The notes under the pieces: model-generated
What the model was told of the DNA's origin: nothing
Databases searched by the model: none
Seen by the model: only the letters and a program-made list of their open reading frames with translations
Position numbers and translations under genes: made by a program
Assembly (NCBI RefSeq): GCF_000182925.2
Contig: NC_026503.1
Location: 4,278,001-4,342,000, forward strand
Origin: Neurospora crassa OR74A
Lineage: Eukaryota > Ascomycota > Sordariomycetes > Sordariales > Sordariaceae
Direction of reading: 5' to 3'
Length of the DNA stretch: 64,000 nt
Shown: piece by piece, positions 1 to 10,201 of the stretch
How positions within the stretch are numbered: the first letter of the stretch is position 1
Layout: the number at the start of each line of letters is the position of its first letter

Positions 1-165
1 GCGGGTTCTAATTCTTAATAGCGAAATTATTAAGGTTATCCCTATTAGCTTTAAACGTAGCTTTAGGCCTAACTCTACCCGAGGATCGTCCCTTCCCTAT
101 ACTAACGATATTAGCGATTCTTACGCTTCCGCTTATAAGGGATTACCAACTAACTAATTTCACTC

Positions 166-265
166 NNNNNNNNNNNNNNNNNNNNNNNNNNNNNNNNNNN
201 NNNNNNNNNNNNNNNNNNNNNNNNNNNNNNNNNNNNNNNNNNNNNNNNNNNNNNNNNNNNNNNNN
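166..265. other. Assembly gap of 100 N
   Basis: Exactly 100 N lie inside the AT-rich block. The round number suggests a scaffolding gap of unknown true size, so the two sides may not be adjacent in the genome. Confidence 0.95.
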
Positions 266-3200
266 ACCCAATTAGGATATAGACTGTACGTTATATAGTT
301 AATTAATATACTTATTATACCTACCTACCGTATAAAATAGAGTTTAATTGGAATACTTACCGGCTATATAAAATAGACTCTAATTAGAGCAAAGGCTAGG
401 AGAGGGCAATTTAGGAAATTTAATTAAATAATAACTATATTAGCTATTCGTAATATAGTTTTATAATTCGAATTAAAATAAAAATTATAAGTAGGCTACC
501 GATTTAAAGATCCTAGTAATTCGAATACAATTTGTAGGTCGCGGGGTTAATTATATATAATAGGGTATAATAACTATCCATATACTTAATATACAAATAA
601 TACTTTAAATAGTAATTATATTGAAAATTAGTAGTATATAAATATTATAAGATATAGGTCCAATTATATAATTTTACCTATTAACTCTAATTAGAGCGAA
701 GGTTACTAAATACTTTTAGAACGTAACGGTAGAACTATATAGAAACTTTATATTGTAGGCTACTAGTTAAATAGACTACTACAAAATATTAATCCTAATA
801 GAATTTAGTATAATTATTATTTAAATTTACTTACTATTACTTTCGTCCCCTAAATTAAGCATTTCAAATATTCTATTACCCCGACTATTAATAACAATAG
901 GATCGTCATCTTCGTAATTAAATAGACTAAAATACTTATAATCTTCCCCCTTTTCTAACTAAACCTCCTTAAAATTAAATTATCGAAGGGTACCTAAAAA
1001 TAATTTGAGTAAACCATTGTACTATAAATCTAGCACATTAAAATCATTCGGGTCTAAGGGTTTATAGCATTGCAATACAAACCTATTCTTATATATTGTA
1101 TATATATAGTTAATAATATTAATATTGGCTAATAGATTAGTATATTTATTATTACTAAATCGTCCGAATTCTAATTCAACCCCCCTACGAATAGCTATAG
1201 TAAGAGGCCTAATAGTTAATAACTCTATAAAAATTAATTTAATATCGTACGTCGAATTCTTATAGTATTTAATATTTAGGGCAAATAAGCGATTAATATA
1301 CTCTATCATTAAGTCGATCTCTTTCTACTAACTATTAATTATAGTATATTGCACTAGTTTAGACTTTAAAATAGTATTAGACAATTTTAGGTTAATAATT
1401 TTAGGTCGAAGGAATTACGAAAAATAGAGTATCTCGGGCCCGTAATTAGTACCCTTTCTACTATAGAAGAAGAGTAGTAAATAATTAATAATCTACCAAA
1501 GTATTCCGTAATTACTAAACTAAATAGTACGAATAAGAATAAGTAATAGCCGAATAATATATAAATATTAATAAATATTATAAAATTGTATATTAATATA
1601 ATTATCGCTACCCTCCGGGTATTTATTAATATATCCCTATAAAGTAAAAACTTCATTATAAATATAATCGAACTATATAAATAAATAAGTAATTCCATTA
1701 ATTTAAAAGGCAACCGCAATAATAGCTTCAATACTATTCCAACTAAGCGTAGTAGGATTTAGGAACTCATTATTAACAAAATTCTATATTAAAAAAACAA
1801 GAATTTTAAAATAAAATATATTATAAAGGAATCTCAATCTATAATAGAATTCGGTCTTAAATTATTTTACCTTTTTAACCCTCCTAAGGCCGTAAGTATC
1901 CTACTCTATAAGAGGCTAAAAGTACCGAAAAATTAAATTAACAAAATTTATTTTAATATAGAAGAATACAGAGATAGAGATTATCTACTATTTACAATCG
2001 TATACGCTCTATACCTCTAATTATACTAATATAATCTTACAAATATATAATATTGTTTTCTAATTACTATAAATAAAGAAAAATTTATTACTAAACTACA
2101 TTTAATCTATATTAAATAGGTCGAGAAATAATCTATTATACAAATAATAAATACCGGCGAATTTACCCTCATTTTTATTAATAGCAGGCGTTTAAAGAAT
2201 ATAACTTTTAGGTATACAATATTATTTAACCCTAAGGAAGCAATAAGCAGGAAGAGAGCCCTATTCGCTAATAAATAGAAAAAGGGACTTTAATTTCTCT
2301 ATAACCAAATAATTTATAGTAGGGCAAAATAATTATAACGTTTATATAAGAGCTAGAATAATCCAATACGGTTGGAAGGGAATAGTAGGCCGAAATTAAT
2401 TAGGTCGGAATAGGCCTTAAACATTAGGACTACCTATTAGTAAATAAATTATAAAGTTACATATTACATCCTATCGGCCAATACTTAAACCCTAAACTAT
2501 ATCTAAATAATTATAATTATTATATATAATAATAAGAGTAAGGTTAGAAACAATATATTTAAAATTAGTTTAAAAGTATTAATATAAATTATAAGATAAA
2601 TAATCGACAGTACTAACTATTATAAAAATTATAAGAGTTTTAATTATTACTATAATCCTAATATAAAATATATAAATACTAAAAGTAGATAAGGTATTTT
2701 AAATACGCCTAGCAACGCCGTTAATATATAAATATAAATCTATAATTTACAAAAAGAAATCGGATTTGCCAAGGGCGACAATATATATAATAATAATTAA
2801 AATTATATATATTATAAGCGAAATATAATTACTATAACGAACTTATAGTCCCTACGTTTTCTTATAAGCGCAGGTATACTATATTAAACCTGTAAGAAAC
2901 AAATATAATTTAGGCGTATATTTAAGTAAATTATTAATATATTATTTAATAATTAATATAATCTATTATATATTATACAAATCTATAATATTATATAATT
3001 AGTCCCCCTATAGAACGGAAGAAGCACTAAACTTTATAAAAAATAAGAATAGGTTAATATATTTAAGGAAAAATATTAATTCCCAATAAAAGCTCTTTAT
3101 ATTATATAAATTACTTTTATTACTAAAATATATTGTAATACTATTATAATAGAAAATTTCGTATATATAATTATTATATAGCGTATTAACGAATTACCTA

Positions 3201-3647
3201 ATATAGGATTCCGATAGCTAGTTATTACTTCGAATTATCTTAACCCAACTACAAATAAAAGGTTTTAATATCCCCCTAGAATATAAATATACTTAATACT
3301 TTTAAATAAAATAAGCGAAGTATTAATCCTAATTAGTAACGCTTAAATTACTTTAATCCTATAGTAGTAGGCTATATTTAATTAGGTTCAGGAAGGTTGG
3401 AGGGCCGCGGTAAAGGGTCGGAATTAAAACCCCGGGGTTTAAATACATACAAATCGAATATATTATTATAATTAGAATATTCGGGAGAATACTAAATTTA
3501 AACAAGAGGAAGGGTAAATTAAATACAAATATAAAAAGGTTATTAAATAAAATTAGAACGGCCGTTTCCTAGAACGAATAGTAAATTATATCGAATAAAT
3601 TAAGCGTCGTAGGTCTATATACGTTACTCTAATCGGAATTATAGTAA

Positions 3648-3756
3648 ATAAAAACAAATAAATTACGTATTACGACTTTAGGGGTTTCGCTCTAATTAGA
3701 ATTACGGAGAATAAAAACAAATATATTACGTATTACGACTTTAGGGGTTTCGTTCT
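3648..3756. repeat. Two tandem copies of a ~62-bp unit
   Basis: A unit starting AATAAAAACAAATA and ending in GGGGTTTCG plus a few bases begins at 3648 and again at 3710. The copies differ at only a few positions (for example C/T after TTTCG). They lie at the right edge of the RIP block. Few differences within an otherwise saturated block suggest a late duplication or a shared mutation end point. Confidence 0.75.
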
Positions 3757-3790
3757 AGTAAAAGTAAATAATTAGAATTAAGGTGTATCT

Positions 3791-4463
3791 TAACTCTAAC
3801 TAGAGCAGAGTTCAATTGCAATAGTTGGGCCCCACAGCGGCTGACGGCCGAAATACTCAAAATTGGCTCAGACCTGCTACCGCAGAAACGGGTGGGGTGG
3901 GGTGGTTTTGGAGGTTAGTGGGTCTGACTGAGACTACTGCTGTACCTGAGGTCCCCACTGCCCTTCCTGGCGCGCGCCTGACCCAACTGAACCCAAACAA
4001 CCAACCCAGGGCAACCTTATTTCCCCTTCCATGTCCACGTTTGACCCTTCCACCATCCGTCCTCATTCCGACATCCACGCCCGACCCTTCCACCGCCTGC
4101 GAACATCTACCGTACACCATCTCCCATAAAGTCTGAACCGCCTCTCCCATACCGCCTACGATCGCCACTCCCATCTTCACACTGTTCTAGACTTGTTAGA
4201 TTTATCGGCGCAGAGACTGCTTCAGTGCATCTCTGCTCTCCATCACGGCTTCTCACGGGCGACAGCTGCCTGACCAACAAGACCCAACAGGCGGCGAATC
4301 CCCCAATCCCCTGCGCAAGACGGTCACTATTGGCTCTGTACTTTTCAACCGCGCCCATACGACCCAGCGACAACCTTCGCCACATCCTCATTATCTAGTC
4401 CAACAGTCCTCCGTTTCTTCAACCACAGCCCAGTCGGATCTATCTTCGGCACTCAGAGAAGCC
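3791..4463 (+). promoter_or_regulatory. pho85 upstream region and 5' leader
   Basis: This is normal-composition DNA between the RIP block and the kinase start codon. It is pyrimidine-rich in its second half (about 4000-4440), as is usual for Neurospora leaders. I see no convincing gene. Overlapping open frames on both strands here have no family features. The exact promoter and transcription start cannot be placed by eye. Confidence 0.5.
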
Positions 4464-5566
4464 ATGGACGGCAGGAAACACCCAAGTTCTTTCCAGCAGC
4501 TTGAAAAGCTGGGAGAGGGTACTTATGCTACTGTAAGAGATCTCTCCTTGGCCCAGAACTGTCCCTCGGTGAACAGGGAGAAGTATTTGTAGGGTGCAAA
4601 TGGCTGACACTACGTCCTCAGGTCTTCAAAGGCCGCAACCGACAGACGGGCGAGCTTGTAGCTCTCAAGGAGATTCACCTTGACTCGGAAGAGGGGACAC
4701 CGAGCACGGCAATCCGCGAGATCTCGCTCATGAAAGAACTGAAGCACGAGAACATTGTTGCTCTACACGATGTTATTCACACCGAGAACAAGCTTATGTT
4801 GGTGTTTGAGTACATGGATGGCGATCTTAAAAAGTTTATGGACACCAACGGCGAGAGGGGAGCCCTCAAGCCACATGTCATCAAGTCCTTCATGCATCAG
4901 TTGCTCAAGGGTATTGACTTCTGCCACAAGAACAGGGTCCTACATCGAGACCTGAAGCCGCAGAACCTCCTTATCAACAGCAAGGGCGCTCTGAAGCTGG
5001 GTGATTTCGGTTTGGCGAGAGCATTCGGTATTCCAGTCAACACCTTTTCGAATGAGGTCGTCACTCTTTGGTATCGAGCTCCCGACGTGCTTCTTGGAAG
5101 TAGAACCTACAACACCAGCATCGACATTTGGTCCGCGGGATGTATCATGGCTGAGATGTTCACCGGCAGGCCTTTGTTTCCCGGCACCACTAACGAGGAT
5201 CAGATTGTTCGCATTTTTAGGATAATGGGCACGCCGACGGAACGTACATGGCCTGGCCTCACCTCGTTCCCCGAGTACAAGCCTAACTGGCAAATGTATG
5301 CGACACAGAGCCTGTCATCCATCTTACCTCAGATTGACCGCGACGGCATCGACTTGCTTCAGCGGATGCTACAGTTGCGGCCCGAATTGCGAATCTCGGC
5401 TCACGATGCGCTTCAACACCACTGGTTCAACGACCTGGTCCACCAACAGCATCATCACCAAGCGCAGCAGTCAATGATGCAACAACCGCCGATGATGCAG
5501 CAACAGCCAATGATGCAGCAACATAGAGGCTACGGACAGCCGCAACCCAACTACGAGGGCTACTAG
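4464..5566 (+). CDS. pho85: PHO85-type cyclin-dependent kinase
   Basis: Serine/threonine kinase of the PHO85/CDK5 family, which acts with Pcl-type cyclins in phosphate, nutrient and cell-cycle signalling. Two exons, 4464-4532 and 4622-5566, give 337 aa; the intron has a TGGCTGAC branch point. The ATG at 4464 is used because it places the glycine loop GEGTYAT at residues 17-23, split by the intron. The ATP lysine is in VALKEIH (about residue 39). PSTAIRE, the cyclin-binding helix, is at 50-56, HRDLKPQN at 131-138 and DFG at about 151. The C-terminus is rich in Gln, Met and His (MMQQ repeats), a feature of fungal PHO85 proteins. The stop is TAG at 5564-5566, and the same frame stays open to 6325 (separate entry). 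Family identity is secure. Confidence 0.95.
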
Positions 5567-5579
5567 ACAGAGTACCTTC
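5555..5579 (+). promoter_or_regulatory. Hairpin with the pho85 stop codon in its loop
   Basis: The 5' arm 5555-5563 (GAGGGCTAC) pairs with the 3' arm 5572-5579 (GTACCTTC): eight pairs including one G-U, with a single bulged C at 5560. The loop is 5564-5571 (TAGACAGA), so the UAG opens the loop. Known fungal A-to-I editing sites favour an A preceded by U in a hairpin loop. The pairing is read from the sequence; its function is inferred. Confidence 0.5.
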
Positions 5580-6325
5580 CAAAAACCGGAAGGCAGACAC
5601 CGCCGGTTTTGGGGTTTCCTCCACCAGTTTTGTGGCATCGACCGATGCCAGTAGTGTCAGGATCTCCTCCACCAGGATTCAAGAAGATTTGGGAGCAACT
5701 GATGCCAGTAAGAGAGGGCTACTACACCGAAGAGCAGTTTCTAGGAGAGCGAACAATGCCAGGGTATCCTCCACCAGGGAGATATCCTCAACCGATACCC
5801 GGACATCCTCCAGCATGGAGAAATTATCCATCAATACCCGGACATCCTCCAGCATGGAAATATTCTCAACCAATGCCCGGGCATCCTCTACGTGGGGAAC
5901 ATCCGCAACCGATGTCATGGTATCCTTCAAACCAACAGGTTCAAATGGGGCATTTATCGAGAGAAAATGGGTTGGTTAACCGTGGCATGGGTTCGACTAC
6001 AGATCTGTCAATGGCGTGGAAAGGAAATTTCAAGAGTGGCAATTCTAAATTGGACATGTCACGGCGGTCACTGCCCGTGGACCCCAGTCTCAACCCGTTT
6101 CAACATGATAATGGACAGCGAAATATAATGGTGCCACACAGGCCCCCAATACAAACAGGTGTAATGGGTGATGGACACCCAAATGCGATGCCGCCGCGAT
6201 TTCAGTTGCTTCAGTCATCTTTCATGCCTCCGGTCCCCCCTCCTCCACCGGCCTTATCGAGGTTACCGGCGTCACATGAGCCTCGACATAAACAGATTGA
6301 ATTTCCACGAAGTTTCCAATATTAA
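5567..6325 (+). CDS. In-frame Pro-rich extension after pho85 TAG
   Basis: Directly after the kinase TAG, in the same frame, 252 sense codons run to a TAA at 6323-6325. The peptide is rich in Pro, Gly, His and Trp. It contains a tandem repeat of about 15 residues with the core PGHPPAW (nucleotides about 5790-5890) and ends with a PPVPPPPPALSRLP stretch. It looks disordered and matches no enzyme family I know. The first in-frame ATG is at 5645, only 78 bases after the stop, leaving no room for its own promoter. I infer it may be translated as a C-terminal extension of the kinase after recoding of the UAG (A-to-I editing or readthrough). Alternatives are a long 3' UTR or a recently lost tail. 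Treat as a candidate. Confidence 0.45.
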   Translation, partial: TEYLPKTGRQTPPVLGFPPPVLWHRPMPVVSGSPPPGFKKIWEQLMPVREGYYTEEQFLGERTMPGYPPPGRYPQPIPGHPPAWRNYPSIPGHPPAWKYSQPMPGHPLRGEHPQPMSWYPSNQQVQMGHLSRENGLVNRGMGSTTDLSMAWKGNFKSGNSKLDMSRRSLPVDPSLNPFQHDNGQRNIMVPHRPPIQTGVMGDGHPNAMPPRFQLLQSSFMPPVPPPPPALSRLPASHEPRHKQIEFPRSFQY

Positions 6326-7459
6326 TTCATGATGTGAATGGTCCCGGACCTAACGCTGGAAAGAGAAGTTCATCTGTTTTCAGTTTGAGAAGCTGCCGCC
6401 TGGTTCTCGATCATTCCGGACAAGAACATACGCCGATGTTGCACGTTCCTCAAGCTTTACTCGCGACTGATCACACACGGCGGAAGAGCACAATAAATAA
6501 GTAGATGGTAATCTTTGTTATCATGTTTACTTGGGATGGTCATTATCTACAAAACGGGGGCATAGCTGGAGCCTTGAACGAAGATGACGGGAACAGGGTA
6601 GCGCACGCCAGAGAAAGGCTTTTGTGCCGTACTTATGCATTTGCCTTTCCTTTAATTAGTAGTTACGATTAGCAGCGAAAGTTTCCATATATGTTGAATT
6701 AAAGCGAACATTGGTGATAGTCCTCATTATTCTCATTATTCCCCTATCTGTTTACTAGAGAGTTTAGGGTGTTCTCTCAGTTGGGTTGAATTGTATATTT
6801 GCAATTCGAGATAGCACCGTTATACATGAGTTGTGAGAACTGTTGGTGATATGATGTTCGGCTATTATTACGCGGTATATGTACATTGTTTAAACAAGCG
6901 AGCTTTTGTCCCAAGCAAAACGGCCTTTCGCGATTGTTGACATTGCTCCTCCTATAGACACAATGACCTTTTTTTTTTTTTTTTTCATGTTCCTTCCAGG
7001 TTGTTGGCATGATGCATTAGGTAGGTTCCCCAAAACTCCACGCTGCCCGTTGTTGAAGGTGGAACACCCCGCAAGAGAGTGGGCGGGAGCATCTGGGCTA
7101 CTACGTATCGATAAGCCTTGATCCCTGGCCGGGCCCAGAGGTGCCTGGACGCCTGGACCTGCTCCACCTGATTTGTTGTAGCCGCAGTGTAACCAGCGCC
7201 GGACATGGCGCACTGCGACGGACTTGGACGCTACCAAAGAGTCGGTACTGTTTGGCACTGCCCGAGCTTGATCCATGCCCTGCAACAACCAACCGTACAA
7301 CAACCCATTCCACTTTCCAACGACAACTCGTTCCTGTGTCTCCTGGCCATCGACAACGCAACTTGTCGCGACAACCAACCGACCAGCCGTCTCTCCATCG
7401 ACAACCTCGGGCTTTCTACTGCATGCTCTAAACCGCCTTCCCGGGAAACAGTCGCCGCG
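6326..7459. other. pho85-sgf73 intergenic region
   Basis: This holds the 3' end of the pho85 transcript and the sgf73 promoter. A T17 run lies near 6969-6985. Short open frames near 6890-7450 occur on both strands and overlap each other, so I do not regard them as genes. No RNA gene was recognised. Confidence 0.5.
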
Positions 7460-8860
7460 ATGGCTGCCGTGGAGTCACGCAAAGGTATGGCACACCTTCG
7501 GACGCGCCCGCAATGATGGCGAAGACGATGCCTTTCCACAGAACGACGCTGACCATGCTTGTGCGAGGGAACAGACCAGGAGGCGACCACTATCAAGGTT
7601 GCCTCGTCAAAGGCGATCCGTAATGTCGTCAAGCTGAAGAGGCAACCAACAAACAAGCTCTCCAGGATAGGCAATTGGAAGGATGCCATAGCACCGCTTG
7701 ACAGTGTGTACCCATTCATCACCGAATCCATCAACCTGTTCCTCTTCCCCCGCTAACCGATTGCTAACACACATTTAGACGAGGAAAAGAAAAGGGCCAA
7801 AGAGAACGCCGCCCCTCCGAGCCCCCTCATCAATCAGCTAGACCCCCCCGCACAAGTCACATTCGACACCGGCCGGCCGCTTGACGATGTTCCCGATCTG
7901 ATCTACTGCAAGCTCTGCAAGAAGGGAGTCATCAGGACCTCCGGGAAAGAGCATATCGACGAATGTCTCCGCATCAAGAGGGAAAAGGCGCAACGTAAAA
8001 AGGAGGCCCGCGAGGCACGTGAGCGTGCCAAGGAGGCTGCTCGCGAGGAGGAAGCCCGCAAGAACGACCCTGACGGCGCTGCGGGCCGCGACGATGACGA
8101 CAGCGACGCCGACGAGCCCACCGAGAGAAAAGGGAATGGCGGAAAGACGACCAAGAAGGCTACCGGCAAGAAGCCCGATACCGGCGGAAAGAAGAGGAAG
8201 GCCGAGGGAGATCTGGAGAAGGGCAAGGCCAAGAAGAAGAAGGACGAACCGAAACCCAAGACTGCCAAGCCCAAGGGCCCTGTGGATGTTGAGAGGCAGT
8301 GTGGTGTCATCTTGCCCAACGGACAGCCCTGCGCTCGTTCACTCACGTGCAAGAGTCATAGTATGTCGGCCAAGAGATCCGTGCCGGGGCGATCCCTACC
8401 GTATGATATGCTCCTTGTGGCATATCAGAAGAAGAATCAAGCAAAGCAGCAACGAGCCGCCATCGACGCCAATGCCCCGTTGGAGGACGACGACGATCCG
8501 AATGCCGGTGCGGTGGACAGTGACGAGGAGACAGCTGCCGTTATGAACGCCCTAGCGAACTGGCGACCGCAACCGGTTGTCCCTCAACCTATCATTGCAC
8601 CGATCAAGAGGCAGTACCAGCTGGCACGGTTGCACGAGCAACTCCAGACCGTAACGAACGGCGGCCGACTGAACATCTTCAAGGTTGTTGGATTTGGTGC
8701 TCAGAAGCTCCCGGAGGGCCATCCCGGTCTCTATCAGCAAGAGGAGGAGCATGCCGGTGACCCCGATGTCTCCATGCAAGAAGCATTTTCCCGGCGTTCG
8801 TCGACTTTCAGTCTTGCAGGACCACCGCAGCGAAGGCCATCAGTGACAAGCAGAGCTTAG
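7460..8860 (+). CDS. sgf73: SAGA subunit Sgf73 (SCA7 domain)
   Basis: Homologue of yeast Sgf73 and human ataxin-7, which tethers the H2B deubiquitinase module to the SAGA coactivator. Model: exons 7460-7484, 7575-7703 and 7779-8860, 411 aa. The first exon codes for only eight residues plus one base, but phases match throughout and both introns have CTGAC/CTAAC branch points. The exon 2 peptide [19 protein letters not shown] resembles the conserved N-terminal motif of fungal Sgf73. Then follow a zinc-finger-like CKLC..HIDEC segment, a Lys/Arg/Glu-rich linker, and the SCA7 core ([22 protein letters not shown], then SLPYDMLL; about residues 218-260). The stop is TAG at 8858-8860 and the frame remains open afterwards (separate entry). 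Yeast Sgf73 and ataxin-7 are both longer than 411 aa. Confidence 0.88.
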
Positions 8861-10201
8861 GATGCTCGGCCACATAGCCCCTCATCGCAACATCAAAATC
8901 CTAAAACTGCTTTATCCCCAATACTGGAAGACTACACAGGATCCAGCACTTCTGCCCCGAAACGAAAATGGCGGACAGACCAACTTGAGGAGGAACTAAT
9001 GGATACATTACGACGAAAACGAGTGCGCTTGACTCCTGATTTAGATCCGAAATCATCACCGAACCCGAAGCTGGTACGGCGGATTGTGCCGCCACTTGTG
9101 TCGGGTGCCATGAAGAGTCCCAGGGGCCCAAGGCACCCAACAGACACAAAGGAACAATACCTCAGACAGACATTTGCTCCTGTTAGGAGAGATGATAGCG
9201 TCCGATCACCTCATCCAGAAAGTTCATCTAGGCCTGGAACCGGGGTAAGCTCACAAAGGCCGCCTAGGCAGGCATACCCCACACAAAGACCTCCAAGCCG
9301 CGATGCAGAGAGGGCTGTTGCCCGTCCAGGACCGACCAATCATTACCACGACGAATTACCTGCTCGGAGGGATTCAGTTGGTGTGTCGCTTCGAGGAGGC
9401 GGTTCAGAAGTCGGATCGCCAAGAAGGGATAACCTTGTGAACCCAGCAGCCGCGCGAACCCCAGCTCGACACCCAAGTCGGCGGTTGTCCTCAGCATCAC
9501 CCGGTCAAAAATCACTACACCTGAGTCCCCATGTTCCGGATGAAGTTCGCGCAATGGATGCTGAGAAATGTCCAGAAATCTCACCGGAAGAAATGGACAT
9601 GCTTCGGGAGATGTATATGGCTTGTCAGCAGCACCCGGAAAAGTTTGATGAGTACCGTCAGGAATACCAAGCTTATCAGCAACGACTACAAGTACAAAAG
9701 AGCTTTAGCGGAGGGAAACAACCAACGGGATCCCAGTCCGCAAGCCCAGCGACTGAAACCCCCCCTCGTTCAATGTTCGATAAAACCGAACATCATGAAA
9801 CTCAGCGTGTGCTGGAACAAGCGCATTTCAGACCTACTTGCTCCCCTCGCCACGGCTCTAGTACGGTTTTGCGTGGCGGCACTGCTTCCCCTTCGAACAC
9901 CCTAGCAGGCACTCGTCAACGGCCGGAAGTATCATCACCGGTAATTAGCACACAGCAAACTTTACCCGACACTTCACATACCCCTAGGAATCATCAGCGC
10001 AAGCGGTCTGGTCCTATACCACGAATCATACTCAAGGTACCGAAGCGTACCCTGCAACCGAATATGGGCGTTTCACCAATGAAAGGAGGTCCTCAACGAG
10101 ATGTTGTGAGTTTACCGAGGAAGACTCACGGCCCAGTGGGAGGCAAAAGCTTCAAGGACTCTTCGGTCAAGGAGAGCAGTCTGGTTGGTACTGATGACTA
10201 G
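8861..10201 (+). CDS. In-frame 446-codon extension after sgf73 TAG
   Basis: The Sgf73 frame continues past its TAG for 446 sense codons, ending in a TAG at 10199-10201. The peptide is basic and rich in Ser, Pro, Arg and Gln. It includes KRKWRTDQLEEELMDTLRRK early on, many RxPS and PRR segments, and a Gln-rich helix-like stretch (CQQHPEKFDEYRQEYQAYQQ) near the middle, as is common in chromatin regulators. A 446-codon chance open frame directly in phase is very unlikely. The first in-frame ATG is 8999, so an independent downstream gene of 400 aa is the main alternative, but that would leave no intergenic promoter. I infer a conditional C-terminal tail giving Sgf73 of about 858 residues. There is no recognisable domain. 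Confidence 0.5.
   Translation, partial: DARPHSPSSQHQNPKTALSPILEDYTGSSTSAPKRKWRTDQLEEELMDTLRRKRVRLTPDLDPKSSPNPKLVRRIVPPLVSGAMKSPRGPRHPTDTKEQYLRQTFAPVRRDDSVRSPHPESSSRPGTGVSSQRPPRQAYPTQRPPSRDAERAVARPGPTNHYHDELPARRDSVGVSLRGGGSEVGSPRRDNLVNPAAARTPARHPSRRLSSASPGQKSLHLSPHVPDEVRAMDAEKCPEISPEEMDMLREMYMACQQHPEKFDEYRQEYQAYQQRLQVQKSFSGGKQPTGSQSASPATETPPRSMFDKTEHHETQRVLEQAHFRPTCSPRHGSSTVLRGGTASPSNTLAGTRQRPEVSSPVISTQQTLPDTSHTPRNHQRKRSGPIPRIILKVPKRTLQPNMGVSPMKGGPQRDVVSLPRKTHGPVGGKSFKDSSVKESSLVGTDD

Larger units (their letters stand above)
1..3790. repeat. RIP-mutated AT-rich repeat block
   Basis: By eye this stretch is extremely AT-rich. TpA is everywhere, CpA and TpG are scarce and CpG persists, which is the signature of repeat-induced point mutation, the Neurospora process that mutates C to T in CpA contexts of duplicated DNA. 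No intact gene is present. The palindrome CTCTAATTAGAG occurs near 372 and 685, with a near match near 3796. It most likely is a heavily decayed transposon or nest of transposons, but too little is left for me to name the family. It ends sharply near 3790-3820, where normal-composition DNA of the pho85 promoter begins. Confidence 0.9.

Noticed and set aside
1022-1731. Minus-strand frames of 95 and 114 codons inside the AT-rich block
   Set aside because: AT-biased codons (Ile, Tyr, Leu, Asn, Phe) are what RIP-saturated DNA produces. No family could be named.
5564-5572. Classical readthrough signal at the pho85 stop
   Set aside because: The known fungal leaky context is UGA followed by C (UGACUA). 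Here it is UAG followed by ACA.
8840-8865. An intron spanning the sgf73 UAG
   Set aside because: The only GT..AG pair close by (starting GTGACA) is about 18 nt, too short for a spliceosomal intron, and no branch point is present.
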